Below are positions 21,735 through 33,995 of a stretch of DNA of 64,000 bases, in pieces; position 1 is the first letter of the stretch; every line of letters begins with the position of its first letter. This DNA comes from Antedon bifida (lineage: Eukaryota > Echinodermata > Crinoidea > Comatulida > Antedonidae). The DNA lies in contig OY727095.1 in the NCBI GenBank assembly GCA_963402885.1, forward strand, positions 22,697,001 through 22,761,000. Direction: 5' to 3'. The notes beneath the pieces were generated by a model, which was not told where the DNA came from, made no database searches, and was given only the letters and a program-made list of their open reading frames with translations. A program made the translations under genes and the position numbers.

Positions 21735-22631
21735 GTAAGCTAATTTTCATTGAAAATATTTATCTAATTGATATTGGGGATAACACTTGATTACAAGGAT
21801 CTTTTTTTACTTTTACTTTCCACGATTTAAGTGTAGGTGTGCAGAAAACTGATTTTATAATGATTGCATAGCGTAACTATACACGATTTTATGAAGTTCT
21901 ATGATTGATTATAATTTAAAAACCAAATAATAAATATAACTTTTTTATATAAAATTATTCATATCAACGGTCAACTTTATAAGGTAAAAATGGCATGTTG
22001 CACAAAAAATGTGTTTAAAAGTTTGCAGTGCAAAAAATAAGTCTTTATTGCACGTTTCAGGTCATTTTTGAGCATTTAAAAAATTCACAATTTATTTGCA
22101 TTACAATTACATGCACATTTTTCGCGTACCGTAATGTACAAAGACCCTTTATGTTCATTTTCATAAACTTTATATGCAACATAACGCACATGCACATCAA
22201 ATTTAATGAAAATTTGTGTATAAATATGCCTTAATTGAATCTATATAGTTACTGAGCATCTCTTGCTCATCCATGCCCTATTTCCCCCTAAATTTGAATT
22301 GTCAAAGGTCAACAATATGTTTAGAAAGTGTAAATATAAACATATTTATTTTGACCCATTTGACACCTTTTTGAGACCATATTTTATTGTAATACATCAA
22401 AAAACATTTTTTTGCAATTGTTTTTGGAGTAATGAAATGGTTTGACTTGAATATTGTATGTATACTTATCTGAAAATGTATTATATGCTGTATGCTCCAA
22501 TTAGGAGAAACATATTGTTCATATAGAACATATTCAAAAAGTCATTAATATGTTTATCCATATTAACACAAAGTAAATCGAAGTTGTCCCCAGATACATA
22601 GCATTTCTTGTTCTCTTCTGTTACTTTTGAT
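21735..22631. other. Intronic DNA
   Basis: AT-rich intron. Parts (about 21960-22100 and 22290-22400, with GGCATGTT and GGTCAACAATATG) resemble decayed Helitron-like and DR1-bearing repeats, but too weakly to delimit. Confidence 0.35.
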
Positions 22632-25600
22632 AATTCAATTCAATTCAAAGCAACATTTATTTACTCATTTCATATTACAAAATTGATTTCAATGTCATAA
22701 AAAACTGATTGCTATTTTTAATGTATATTTCAATTACTCTTTGTCTTTATTTTATTATGTTTGTTATATTTTCAATTACTGTACCACTTTGGAAAATCAG
22801 TGCACTAGTACTGAAAGTGTTTGCAGAATAAAGAAAGAATAAATAAATAAATGTACAATATATATAAAAAAAAATTTAGAAAGAAGAAGGTACAAGCCCA
22901 GAAAGATGAAAAACACATCTTGTGGAGGGGGTACCTATCATTGACACAGACAATTAAAAAAAAAAATAAATAAATAAAAAAAGATAAGAAAGATGACCGA
23001 AGAATAGTTAATACTGTATTTGTAAATAAGGTGACTTTTAAGTTTAGATATAAATGATTTACTAGAAACAGAGTTTAAGATGGGGAGTGTCAGATCGTTC
23101 TAAAAACTGGGTCCGGAATACCTAATTTTGTGTTGAAAGTGGTTGGTTTTATGGGTTGGAATATGTAATTTTGAACTAATACGGGTATGATGATAATGAA
23201 TTAAAGATTTAGGAGTAAACATGGAGCAAAAAAAAACTTCGGCCTCATTGACTGGAGTAAAGAATATTGAGTTAAGGTAAGGTTGGTTAAGAAGTCTATA
23301 AAAATGATCTGTTACTATTGGGAATTTTATTAGCAAGTGAAGGGACGATTTCAGCAAAATATTTGTTAAAGGCATTTGAAATTATATTGGAAACATTGCT
23401 CAACTCACCTTGAAAAATTGAAAGAAGTATTTGTATGTGTATTATTTGATTTATTGAGCAGGGAATTAATTGATTTCCAAGTTGCCTTAATATCATTTTT
23501 GTGTTGGAGAAACGTATTATGAAAATGATTTTTTTTGGCAGCTTTAATTGTAGTATTTAATTTATTACGGAATTGTTTAAAGGCTGTTTCATTTTTTGGG
23601 TGGGACAATGGATAAATTTAGAGTACAGTTTATGTTTGTGTTTAATTGAATTAAGTAGGCCATTAGACATCCATGACTTTAATAAATTTTTTTTTTTCGT
23701 TTTTAAGGAGAGGAATGTGTTTATCATATAGTGATTTTAATTTAAGTTCAAAGTGTGAATAAGCCTTATTTGGGTCATCAGTGTTAATAACATCAATCCA
23801 CTGTTGGGTGGACATTTCAAGACGAAAGTTTGCCTGTGAAGTAAAGTTACATTTTCTAAAAGTATAGTTTTTATTTGGATTAAGATTAGGGAAGGAAGTG
23901 TTGAGAAGAGAAATATTGAAGACAGGAAGATGATCGGAAATGTCACAATAAAGTAGACCACTTATGTTTTGGTATTCAATCTGATTAGTAAAAATGTTTT
24001 CTAATAAAGTGGCAGAAGTTTACTGATACGGGAAGGTCTATGGATACAGGGAAGGTAATTATTACTAAAAAGTTAGTTAATAAAATCACGAGCATTGTTA
24101 TCAGTATTGTATTTAAGGATATCGATGTTGAAATCTCCAAGAATAGACAATCTTGTTTTCTGTTGATAAAGAGGAAAGTACAGAGTCAAGTTCATTAGTA
24201 AATTGTTTTCGGTCTAGGGAGGGCGGTCTATAAATGGTTCCAACATGAATATTTTTTAGGTTATGTGTTACAATTTCAATAAAGATAGATTCAGAGGTAG
24301 AGGGTTGCAGAGTTAGATCATTTCTAAGGAAATATTCAAGGCCATCACGGATATATAAGGCAACCCCACCACCGTCCTTATGAGTTCTGTGGTTGGAAAC
24401 AAAATGATAATTGGGAAGTTGGACTATTAAGGGTTGTCATGTTTGAGCCAAGTTTCGCTAACACCGATAATATCAAATTGGTGATTAACTATTTCTAGAA
24501 GTTGTTTGATTTGGTCAAGATTTTTTTAAATGCTTCTTGAGTTAAAATGGATAGTGGAAAAGCATTCGTGAGATTTAATATTGGTCAGGAACTGACTGGG
24601 ATTGTAATATTTAGAGAGGTTTTGGTCATTAAATTTGTAGTAAAAATGTGTTAGATAGTCGGTCAGAGTTTGGGTCAAAAGACATAAAAAATATATAAAA
24701 TAAAAAAAAAAAATAAAAATCAATATAAAAGTCAATATAAATCAATATAAAAAGCAATTAAAGTATGTAGATAATATACAACACATTTATGATTGAAACA
24801 ATTCAATCAAGAATCAATAATTGCAGAAAAATATGAGTTAAAAGTTAGGTATTCAAAAATAGATGATAAAGAGAAAATAAATTCAGAACAGATGATAAGC
24901 AATGATAAATTAAGTTAATTGTCAGGTAAAAATAAATTGAAGGTAAAAAAGTTCAACAGTAAATGATATGTGATGTGAAATATGAAAATGTCATAAAGTA
25001 ATTATGCAGCAATATGGCAATAGCGGTATAGTTAATTGTAAGGAATGGCAACAGCGTATACTGTAGTTAAAATGTGTTCAAGCAAAAACGATGATAAGTT
25101 AAATAGTTAAGAATGATTGAAAATAATGCTCAATTAAATGCTGACAAATCGTCTCAATGTTCAGCAACAATTAGACTGGATGCAGTAGTTAATTTGATTA
25201 AATAATTTGATCAAGAACAGAGGAAAGTACAGTACTTATCTCTTAGTTGATACATTTCAAAGAAGGTGGAGGATATCAGATTCAGATTTGTTTGTTTTTC
25301 TTCAATAGACAGTAAATGTTACCGTCTATGGACCAAGCAGATTCAATGTTTTCATGGAGGTTAGCCTTACGGAGAAGATCTAGGCGCTTGGATGTAAGGT
25401 TTTCAGTTACTAAGTATCCAGAGTGTTTTAATGATATTGCGGAAGACCTCAGAGCGCGTGCGATAGGATGTAAATTTGATGATTATTGGCCTGGGTTTGA
25501 ATTTGGCTGCAGATTGGCCGTGATGTATCCTTTTCCTCCCAAGTGATGTGATCGATCGCATAATTCGATGTTATTCATTATTTTTTACTTTATTATGTCA

Positions 25601-26048
25601 AGCGCCAGGTTGTCGGTTTCTTTGAGTGATGATTCTTGGACACCGTGTAGTAAGAGGCAGTTCCTTCTACTGTATTGCTCAAGATCGTCTATTTTATTAC
25701 TAAGTAAGTTGTTTACAGCAGTCAGTGTGTTATTATGTTCTTTTAAGACTGCAATGTCGCCAGGGCAACGCTATTATAAACAGTGTCACTTACTTTTTCG
25801 CAGATAGATTTGCTAATAGACGAAATTAGTGCTTTAATTTCACATACTGCATTTACAATCTTGTTGAAAAGTACTGGTGATGATAAAATATGGTTGCTTA
25901 TCGATGAAGCCACTATCGAAATAAGCTGAGGGTCGTCGGCTAGTAGGTTTTGGAGTTGGCCTAGCCCTTCCGGCGACGATGGCATTGTAGGCTGGGACTC
26001 CTCCGAAGTAGCTGATTTAGTCGGTGTCAGCAGTTCCGGGTTAGTTTT
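22632..26048 (-). pseudogene. LINE A (L2/CR1-like), RT domain deleted
   Basis: The 3' end lies near 22632 (repeated CAATT tail). From the 5' side, an ORF1 begins near 26075 (Ser/Glu-rich, then a coiled coil IDDLEQYSRRNCLLLHGVQE at about 25700, then R-S-H-...-LGG and KRLDLLRKANLH), an L1-type ORF1 nucleic-acid binding protein. ORF2 starts near 24650 with an endonuclease (HFNSRSI; IIGVSETWL at about 24450), passes an EN-RT linker (23608-23405) and runs, after a deletion of the whole RT palm, into the C-terminal tail KIRYSGP (about 23110). Several stops and frameshifts are present. It is a dead, internally deleted copy. Confidence 0.75.
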
Positions 26049-26880
26049 ATCTTCAGATTCAGATTCAGATAACATTTATTCAGATAATAATGAATGAACA
26101 TAAAAAATATTAAAGTGAACATAGATAAAGCAGTAATTGGTATAGTCATTATTATCATGGATCCCTTCTAAAAGTTACAACTTGTCTCGAAGGGACCCAC
26201 AACAAAACACATTACTAAAAAAATAAAAATAAACCTAGAGTATATAATTATATAATTGAGGATAAAAAATTACAGTATAATAACATAACTAACATCTTCT
26301 TTATCAACAATATTTTATGTGAATGATGAGGTATCATTAAGATCTGAGATAAATACATCTGTGTCCGTCCTATGTGCGCAGTACACATTTCCAACAATTA
26401 TATTTTTAGAGTCAGGATTAATGATTTCCAGAAATATCGATTCAGAATGATCGTTAATATTTAAGTTATTTTTAATTAAATTCAGATATGTTCGGGTTTT
26501 AAAGGAAATAGAATTATGAATATACAAAACCACTCTGCCACTTCTTCTGTCATGGCGTGTAATCTTTAAATGTATTAAATTACTTTGATCAACAATAAAC
26601 CACGTTTCAGAGAGGGGAATAATGGTGAAATTTGAAAGATTGAAATAAAATGAATTAAATACCTTCATAATTCTGGTTAAACATATGTGAGTTTTTAAGT
26701 GCAAAATAGAAAAATACACTATTTTACATGAAAAAAACCTATTGTAGTCGGTATTTGACATATTTAGGTTGTCGTGGTGGATAGCAGAGTTGATAGCGTC
26801 TATTGTAGTTAATTGTGTTATCAAACAATACAAAGCAAATTTAAATTCATTGTCATCTAGATAATGGTTATAAGGTAAAT
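26049..26880 (-). pseudogene. LINE B fragment: endonuclease domain with ATTCAG-type tail
   Basis: The 172-codon frame at 26833-26315 contains IIPLSETWF, ITRHDRRSGRVVLYIHNSISF and IIVGNVYCAHRTDTDVF, which match apurinic-endonuclease motifs of L2/CR1-like LINE ORF2. The 3' side ends in a repeated TCTGAATCTGAA tail (26049-26085). RT is absent. It abuts the 5' end of LINE A. Confidence 0.75.
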
Positions 26881-27117
26881 ATCTCTCCAGTACAATTGAA
26901 GCAAAACCAGTTTTCTTTTATATCAAGGTTCGGATAAATACATCTATTATGATTTCAAGGATCGCCATCAAAAGTATGTGTGTAATTTAGTCAATTATAA
27001 ATATAATGTTAGATTCAACCATCTTCAATTAAAATAAAAAGGAAAGGCGGTTTTCATAACATTGTTACAGCATAATTGTCTATTTAATTGTTCCAATCGA
27101 CTTCATCAACCATCATC
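26881..27117. other. Short intronic spacer
   Basis: No feature recognised. Confidence 0.35.
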
Positions 27118-28184
27118 GTCCAGGCAATCTGTGGATTGACCCAAAACAAATTGCAATAGTTTCAAAACTTGTTTTTTCTGATTCTGCAGTTATTGGAGTG
27201 TTTTATTTTCAAAATCTACTAAAATCGTTTTAGTGGAACATATATTTTAGAGGTCATTTGAGGTCAAATATGTCTAAAATTGGTAATAATCAATATTTAC
27301 CGATATAAACTAAGATTAATATACTATCTACTATGATGTTTTGTACCAGATGGTAGTTACTCCGATGATATCAAATATATCACATTTACATGTGATTAAA
27401 GTATATTTTTGCAACTATATTTTTAACACTTTTTTGGTAAAAAAAATATTATTTTCTTCCTAGTCTAGCCTATAGTCAAGGACCTAAGTAAGATATGTAT
27501 GCAACTAATTTAGGAGAGAATATCTCAACTGTTACAGGTTAATTTGACCCCAAAAACAATCTCTATGAAAAGTGGTTGTCTTATATCTTGACAACCACTT
27601 GTCATAGAGATTTGTTTTTGGTGTTAAATTGTTCAGAATATACATATTTATATTTGATCTAACACAACTTTTACCCATAAAATGACCGGAAATGCTTTTA
27701 CTGACCTTTGACCCCAACAATGTTTTAAAATACATTTTCGGGTTAAATTATTCTTTGAAATGTAAATGAACAAACCAACTGTATCGTATCAAATTAAAGT
27801 GCATAAAAAATGCTAATCTACTGCAAAAAAAAAACAAAAAAAAGTAATCATAGAACATAACATTGAAAACTTTTAGTGGCAGTCTCTGTTTTAGAAAATC
27901 GGAAAACAAAGACCCAGTATGAATACAAAATTAAAAATATTTTTAGTGGGATCTTCGTTTTCAAGAAGTCCTGGCAATAGCGACCACCCTATAACACAAC
28001 ATTGAGGCTAGAAAATAAAGACCACAAAATTGAAAATGTTTAATAATAAATCTATTTTTTTTTTAAATGTGCATAATTTAATTACACATATTTTACACAT
28101 AAGTGTTTGGAAGAACTGTTGGGTAACAAATGAAAGCTCATGAAATATGCTTCTAAATATTGTGTTAATGAAGGCCTATAAACT

Positions 28185-28640
28185 ACTTCTCCCTTATTCG
28201 TTGTAGTATTGAGCTGGGATTTGGCATGGGTATACTACAGGGACATGTCCTCAAAGCTATAGAGCCAGATTTTTAAATTTCAAACCCGGATGCAGCCATC
28301 GTCTCGAAGATGGTACCTTGGTGCCAAATGATTTTCGTCGTAATACAGTATAGCTGTGTTTGGTGCCATTTCAAAGGTCTAGACTTAGAGAATAAGAATA
28401 TATACAGTAAAACCTATTTATGATATTGTGACGTCACTTCTTCTCCTTGAAATAATAGCAAAAAATCACTTTGAGATTTCATAATTTACCGTAATTATGC
28501 CATTTCCGGTTATGTGACGTAACTTTTGGGAATATAGCCGTATTTGGTAGCGAGGTTATTGATGTGTATGTGACGTTACATCCCGTCTTATGACGTCATT
28601 ACAGCTTCTTTTGCTGTACCGAGTATCGCACATTCATGCT
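28185..28640 (+). repeat. Dispersed repeat shared with 60345-60600
   Basis: TTCGTTGTAGTATTGAGCTG...CTCAAAGCTATAGAGCC...CGAGTATCGCACATTC are shared, in the same orientation, with the copy at 60345. It carries perfect CRE palindromes TGACGTCA at 28429-28436 and 28591-28598. Class unknown. Confidence 0.75.
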
Positions 28641-29017
28641 TGTTTTATATATAAATTTTAAAAACGGAGACCATAAGATATCTCGAAACACAGACTCCCC
28701 ATAAAAACAGAGACCTCACCAAGACTTCTCAATCTTATGTTCTAGGGTCCGTCCGAGAAATTTTTGTAAAATAAGAGATCATCAATAAACATTTCGATAT
28801 TGTGTTCTTGCAAATGTTTCTGATTTTAAGAAATCTTGAAAAACAAGACCACCTTTTAAAATAAAACATTGAAATGTTTAATATGGGTATAGTAACATGG
28901 TTTCTGTTTTTAAGAAATCTCAAAAACACATATTACCATTAACTTCTCAATATTGTGGTCTCTATTTTCAAGAAATCTTTAAAAATACAGAGGTACGACT
29001 AGAAATTCTCAATATTG

Positions 29018-29167
29018 TGTTAAGCTCTGTCTACATTATCAAACTTTATGTGACAAAAAATTTGATGTGCCCAAATAATGGTAGTGATATGACATCATCA
29101 TGTCCATATTTGGGCACATCACATTTATTTGTCACATAAAGTTTGATAGTGTAGACAGAGCTTAATA
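29018..29167. repeat. 150-bp palindromic MITE
   Basis: TTAAGCTCTGTCTACATTAT...TGATGTGCCCAAATA is followed by its inverted copy, ending ATAGTGTAGACAGAGCTTAA. Almost the whole length is a hairpin, as in foldback MITEs. TTAA/TA at the ends may be the target. Confidence 0.85.
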
Positions 29168-30822
29168 GGGCGGTTGATATTGTCAGGACTTCTGGAAAAC
29201 GAAGATCCTCACTAAAAATTGTATTCATACTGGGTCTCTGTTTTCCGGTTTTCAAAAACAGAGACTGCCACTAAAAGTTTTCAATATTATATTTTATGAT
29301 GTTTTTTGTTTTTGTCAGTAAAACACAGTAGGGGTTTTGAGATACCTTAAAAACAGGGAACAGCCTAACACAATATTGAAAAGCTCACTGTGGTCTCTCT
29401 TTTCAAGAAATCTCCAAAACAGAGATTTCTACTAAAAAATCTTAATATTGTATTCTATATCGGGTCTCTGTTTTCGGGTTTTTGGAAATAGAGACCTCTC
29501 CCTACAAAAAGTTCACAATATTATGTTCAAGAGGGTGGTGTTACTGTGAAATTATGAAAACAGAGACTCCTACTAAAAATTCTCAATATTTTGTTTTGGA
29601 TAGAGCCTTTTGTTTTCAATATTACTTAAAACATGCTTAAAAACATAAACCCCACTAAACTGTCAATATTATGTCATTTATTTACTACAGTACAGTAGGG
29701 GGAACAGGCTGGGAACAGGGACATTTTTCCATGCACAATTTCCCATGGACATTTTCCACAGGTAAATTTTTCACCTGGACATCTACTACTGGTTTTTCTC
29801 CCCAGACATTTCCTCTGGGGTCAAATGTTCAGGGGGAAACCAGCATAGAACCTACTGAAGGATATTCTCTCAAGATTTCTTTAGGGCAAAGACCATTAAC
29901 ATTTTTCTAATGTGTTTTCTAGAGGGAGAGGTCTCGTCTTTGCCTGCGATGAATTGTAAATGCCCGGTTACACAATATTGTGTTCTAGATAGTGGTCTCT
30001 GTACTTTCTTATAAATCTTGAATTGAAATGGAGACCTCCAACTAACAATTCTCAACATTGTGTTAGCTAGGTGGAACCTTGTGGTTTCGAGATTTTTTAA
30101 AAACGAGTTGCCTCACTAAAACTTATCAATAATTAGTTATAAAATACTAATAGGGTGGTCATATTTATCATGTTATCAAGGTTTTACTTAGGTTTAGACT
30201 TACCCTACTACAAATTCTCATTATTTTCAACATTTCTCGATATCTATGTTCAATAGGATGGTTTCGGTTTTCGATAAACCTAAAAATAAGGAAATGTTAG
30301 TCCCTTCTTACCCAACATAATTCATGAATATGGTGGCCATTTTAGAATTTGGCAGCCATTTTAGATTTTGAGTCTCATGCTAATTTTAATATGACATGCT
30401 GAGGATGACATAACCATCTAAACAGTTTAGAAAGGCAATTTAATAGGAAAAATTAAATGTCAATTAAAAGTCAATTTAGCAGCCATTTAAAATGTTGGTG
30501 GCCATCTTGAATTTTGGAGGACATTGTTGGATTGAACATTTTAAATTAAAAGATACATGCTGAGGATGGCGTATCCACTTTAAAAAGTGGGGAAAGAACA
30601 TTTCATAGTCATTATGAATACAGTTTATATAATTTTGGCAGCCATTTTGAATTTTGGACGCCATCTTGGATTTGGGGAAAAAGTAAGCATGGCTCCGGCA
30701 AAGATTATATATGGTATTTGGATGAAAATTCTGAGTGGAAAATTCCATTGAGAAAACTTTGACAGAAAAAATCGCAGTTTTGTCCTGGTTTGGACCATTG
30801 TAACATATGACCTCAAATTTGT

Positions 30823-31560
30823 TTAGTGTTTCTATTTAAATTCCTGTAATTTCGTACCAAATTGCGTTTCAGTTTTGATATTGTAAATTTAACATGACTA
30901 TATTATAGGTAAAATATTGGTAAAAATGTGTATTAAAAAATGTCATTAAGTTCCATTTTTCCCTAAAATATAGTTCTTGAAAAATTGTCATTTTGGATAA
31001 AAAATAAAAAAATTACAATTTTCACCCAAAAACTTTACAATTTTTGCATGTAAAGATATCATGTTTGGTATCATTAGATAGATAATTAGAATAGCTATTA
31101 TATGATACTTTATTTGATAAAATATGTTAAATCAGTCATAAGTTATATCTAAAAAAGTGATTATTAGCAAATTTGACCTATTTGACCTTTTGAGTGTTTC
31201 TATTTAAATGCCTGTAATTCCGTACAAAATTACGTTTCAGTTTTGATATTGTAAATTTTACATAACTATATTATAGGCAAAATATTTGTAAAACTTTGAT
31301 TAAAAAATATGTCATTAAGTTACATTTTTACTAAAATATAATTCTTGAAAAATTTTAATTTTTGATAAAAATTGTTAAAAAATACAATTTTCACCAAAAA
31401 ACTATACCATGTTTGTATGTAAACATATCAAGTTTGCTATCATTAGATAGATAATTGAAATAGCTATTATATGATACTTCATTTGATAAAATATGTTATA
31501 CCAGTCATGTTATATCGAAAAAACTGATTAATACCAAATTTGACCTATTTGACCTATTTG
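30823..31560 (+). repeat. Two-copy 369-bp tandem duplication
   Basis: AGTGTTTCTATTTAAATTCC...TTTTGATATTGTAAATTT... starts at about 30823 and again at about 31192, diverged by scattered substitutions. It forms the inner right arm of the 4.6-kb element. Confidence 0.75.
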
Positions 31561-31717
31561 ACCTCAAATGACCCCTAAATTATATGTTCCACTAATCCGA
31601 TTTTGGTAGATTTTGAAAAGAAAGTGTCCTATTAGGTACTGAATCAGATAAAAAAGGTTTGAAAACTATTGCAATTTGTTTTGGGTTACCCCCTTTTTTT
31701 TCATAGATTGCCTGGAC

Positions 31718-31929
31718 TGTCAGCTTTATTTTTGTTCCAGTAATTTTAATTTTTGCTTGCTTTCCGTTTAAGCAAACAGTTAATTTTGGTCAGGCGTTTC
31801 CTTTATTCTTGCATCACGATGGGTAGATGAGAGGCGATTCCAATCTTCTTGTTATTAATAGTAATAAGTTTTTCTCTGGGGCATGTCAGTACTGGTCAGC
31901 CATTTTGACAAATTTAGCAATAATGGGCT
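31718..31929. other. Spacer between two elements
   Basis: No feature recognised. Confidence 0.3.
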
Positions 31930-32063
31930 GATAGTTAACTTTTATTAAGTGTCAACTAAAAATGACTTCGTTTTTAACCTATGATCAATCATTGAAATTC
32001 ATAAAATCGCGCGTAAGTTATGTTGCACAACTCTGACATCGTTGAATGTCCATATGTTAACAA

Positions 32064-32898
32064 AGACCCCATTTACACTTCATCGACGATTTCTTAGCCG
32101 GCCCGAAGTCGGCCCGACGCCGGCTTACTTTTTAGCCCGCAATGTGTTTACACTTATCCAAAAAGCCGGCCTCGGGGCCCCTACTATTGTGTTTACACTT
32201 GCTCTCGCGGAAGAGTGCTCGATATGGTACGATTTCGCTACATTCACGTCATATCCGCTCATGTGCGCCACCAACCGTCTCAAAAGTTAATATTATTGTT
32301 TAGTAGCGTTGTCGATAGTAAAAAAGATATATAAAAAAATATTACGGTATTTAATATGGCACACTTTTTGTACGATGCACGCAGGGCCTTCAACTTTCTT
32401 TTTATGGTTTCAGCGGATCGATTAATGCCTCGTGCAATTAACCGACCGCTGATGTCGCGGTAGATAGTAGCATTCCTCACACTACCATCCATCCGGCTTT
32501 GTATCTTCTGTTCCCCCCATATTGCCAGCAATGCCAAGACCTCTTCCTCCCCCCACGTTACTTCTCGTCTTTTGGCCATTTTTGTGGAAACTTCGCGCGT
32601 TTTGGTTTGTTTATATTTTACATACATGCATTTCCGGTACAGCGGTAAGTTTCGTAAACTTTAAACTATAGTTGACCCAGAACGTTCATTTTATGACCGC
32701 GAGTGTTTACACTATACGAAGTGCCGGCCCGAAGCCCGCAATTGCCGGCCCGAAGCCTACTCTAGACTAGGCTCAAAATTGAGCCGGCTCGAGGCCGGCT
32801 CGGTTGTTCCCAGAGTGTTTACACTTGTGCACTTTTGGCTCGGAGCCGGCCTCGAGCCGGCCTCGGGCTCGCTAAAAGCTGAAGTGTAAATGGGGTCT
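32064..32898. mobile_element. 835-bp TIR element with a Myb-like ORF (Harbinger-like, non-autonomous)
   Basis: The ends AGACCCCATTTACACTTCA and TGAAGTGTAAATGGGGTCT are perfect inverted repeats. Subterminal GC-rich GCCGGCCTCGGG and GAGCCGGCTCGAGGCC words and repeated GTGTTTACACTT form further structure. PIF/Harbinger elements encode a DDE transposase plus a Myb-like protein; only the Myb-like part is here. Confidence 0.75.
32280..32579 (-). CDS. Myb/SANT-like (trihelix) DNA-binding protein of a transposon, partial
   Basis: Starting at the ATG at 32579 (a longer start exists at 32627, but the domain begins right after this Met): MAKRREVTWGEEEVLALLAI...KIQSRMDGSVRNATIYRDIS...IKRKLKALRASYKK. The tryptophan-led first helix, spaced WG-E, and the K-K-L-K...YKK third helix are typical of the Myb_DNA-bind_4-type domain of Harbinger Myb proteins and trihelix-like host genes. 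The frame ends about 25 residues after the domain, in AT-rich sequence, so the protein is short or truncated. Confidence 0.65.
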   Translation of the reverse strand: MAKRREVTWGEEEVLALLAIWGEQKIQSRMDGSVRNATIYRDISGRLIARGINRSAETIKRKLKALRASYKKCAILNTVIFFYISFLLSTTLLNNNINF

Positions 32899-33129
32899 TA
32901 GTTTATGAAATGTATGTTTACACATTTTAGAGATACGCGAGACACAAAAAATGAGGGAGAAAGAAAGTAGAACTAGGTTTGAACTCGTCACTTTGACACA
33001 ACAAACGCCATGCACGCATACATTTGAAACTGACCATAGAAAAAGATTATGCTATTATGAAAAGAGAACAAGAACTTAATATGATGTTAGTGCTGAAATA
33101 TGTCTAACATTTATTTAGGCCGCGCAATA

Positions 33130-33995
33130 ATATTTCAATATTTCATTTCAATTCACTTTATTTACTCATCGTTTATAAATATAGTTTCATAGCATAAATG
33201 ATGGCAAGGATCCTGCATAGAGAAGTTCACACTTCTGTTTTCGCAGGACCCTTTTACATAAAAAACATAAAACAATAAACACAACATAATAGATATAAAA
33301 TAAAAAAAAAAACATTTCCTATACATTTTAGAGTTGTTCATCATCATAAAGCGAGTGTTTTTCTAACATGATTATTTATACATTTATTTTTCTTAAAAAG
33401 AAAATATTCAGTTTATTACTTCCAGTACATGTGAATTCTTTCTTTATATATTATAGCAAAAGTATGAATACATATAATATAAAACAGGCTATGTGTGTAT
33501 ACTCACACACACCAACACAACGCATAATATATGCATATATATTTTATGAGTGAAGCATTTTAAGTTCTGTAATTCGATAAAACGTCTCTTTTTACATATT
33601 TTTTTAGTATTTTATAATTTTTTTTAACAATATCTAAGTGATTTCTACAGAGCTCGTTCCATAGTTTCGGTCCGTGTATGATAAAATGTTGACCAGACGT
33701 TAACCTAGACTATGGTTGTTTTACGTTACAAATATTTTGAAGATTATGGGTAGTATTTTCGTTTCTTTTGAATATCATTTGGATTCATCTGGGTAAAACA
33801 TTACTTTTAATCTGGGCCATGAAACCTAAGATGGTAACTCTGTTGATATCTTTTATTTTAAGTATATTCAATTGCTTAAACAGTGGCTCAGAATGTTGCC
33901 ATGGCTTTTTAAATAGAATAATTCTAGCAGCCTTTTTCTGGAGTTTAAGAAGGGATTCTAGTGTACTATCATATGTACTGCCCCAAATAATGTTT
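33130..33995 (-). pseudogene. LINE C, 3' part (L2/jockey-like RT C-terminus and 3'UTR)
   Basis: The frame 34003-33785 reads MYGNIIWGSTYDSTLESLLKL...KKAARIILF...LFKQLNILKIKDINR, the conserved region after the RT palm. The 3'UTR follows to about 33130 (CACTTTATTTACTCATC tail). It is the continuation of 35768-36845, separated by an RTE-like insertion. Confidence 0.8.

Larger units (their letters stand above)
27840..30300. repeat. Diverged array of ~80-110-bp hairpin units
   Basis: Variants of GGTCTCTGTTTTCAAGAAAT, then CTCGAAAACAGAGACC, then ACTAAAAATTCTCAATATTG recur more than ten times (e.g. 28885-29000, 29190-29290, 29380-29470, 29990-30070). Each unit pairs with itself because TCTCTGTTTTC and GAAAACAGAGA are complementary. 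Units are strongly diverged. Confidence 0.7.
27118..31717. mobile_element. 4.6-kb inverted-repeat element
   Basis: The left end GTCCAGGCAATCTGTG and right end CATAGATTGCCTGGAC are inverted. Homology continues inward for about 180 bp (ACCCAAAACAAATTGCAATA at 27138 versus its complement near 31668; TAGAGGTCATTTGAGGTCAA near 27250 versus TTGACCTCAAATGACC near 31558). The inside is not coding: a DR1 word (27702-27714), a diverged hairpin array (27840-30300), a nested palindromic MITE and a two-unit 369-bp tandem repeat. No clear target duplication. This is a large non-autonomous element. Confidence 0.7.
31930..32976 (-). mobile_element. Helitron-like fragment H4 interrupted by a Myb-ORF element
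   Basis: On the - strand the 3' end reads GTCAAAGTGACGAGTTC then AAACCTAG|T (CTAG at 32973-32976), the same terminus as H1 and H2. The body on both sides of the insert (AAATCGCGCGTAAG near 32005; GAGATACGCGAGACAC near 32930) corresponds to H1 around 16140-16270. The 5' part is missing. Confidence 0.55.

Noticed and set aside
24526..24735. Hydrophobic - strand N-terminus (Phe/Tyr-rich) as a membrane protein
   Set aside because: It is AT-rich leader sequence running into a LINE endonuclease start.
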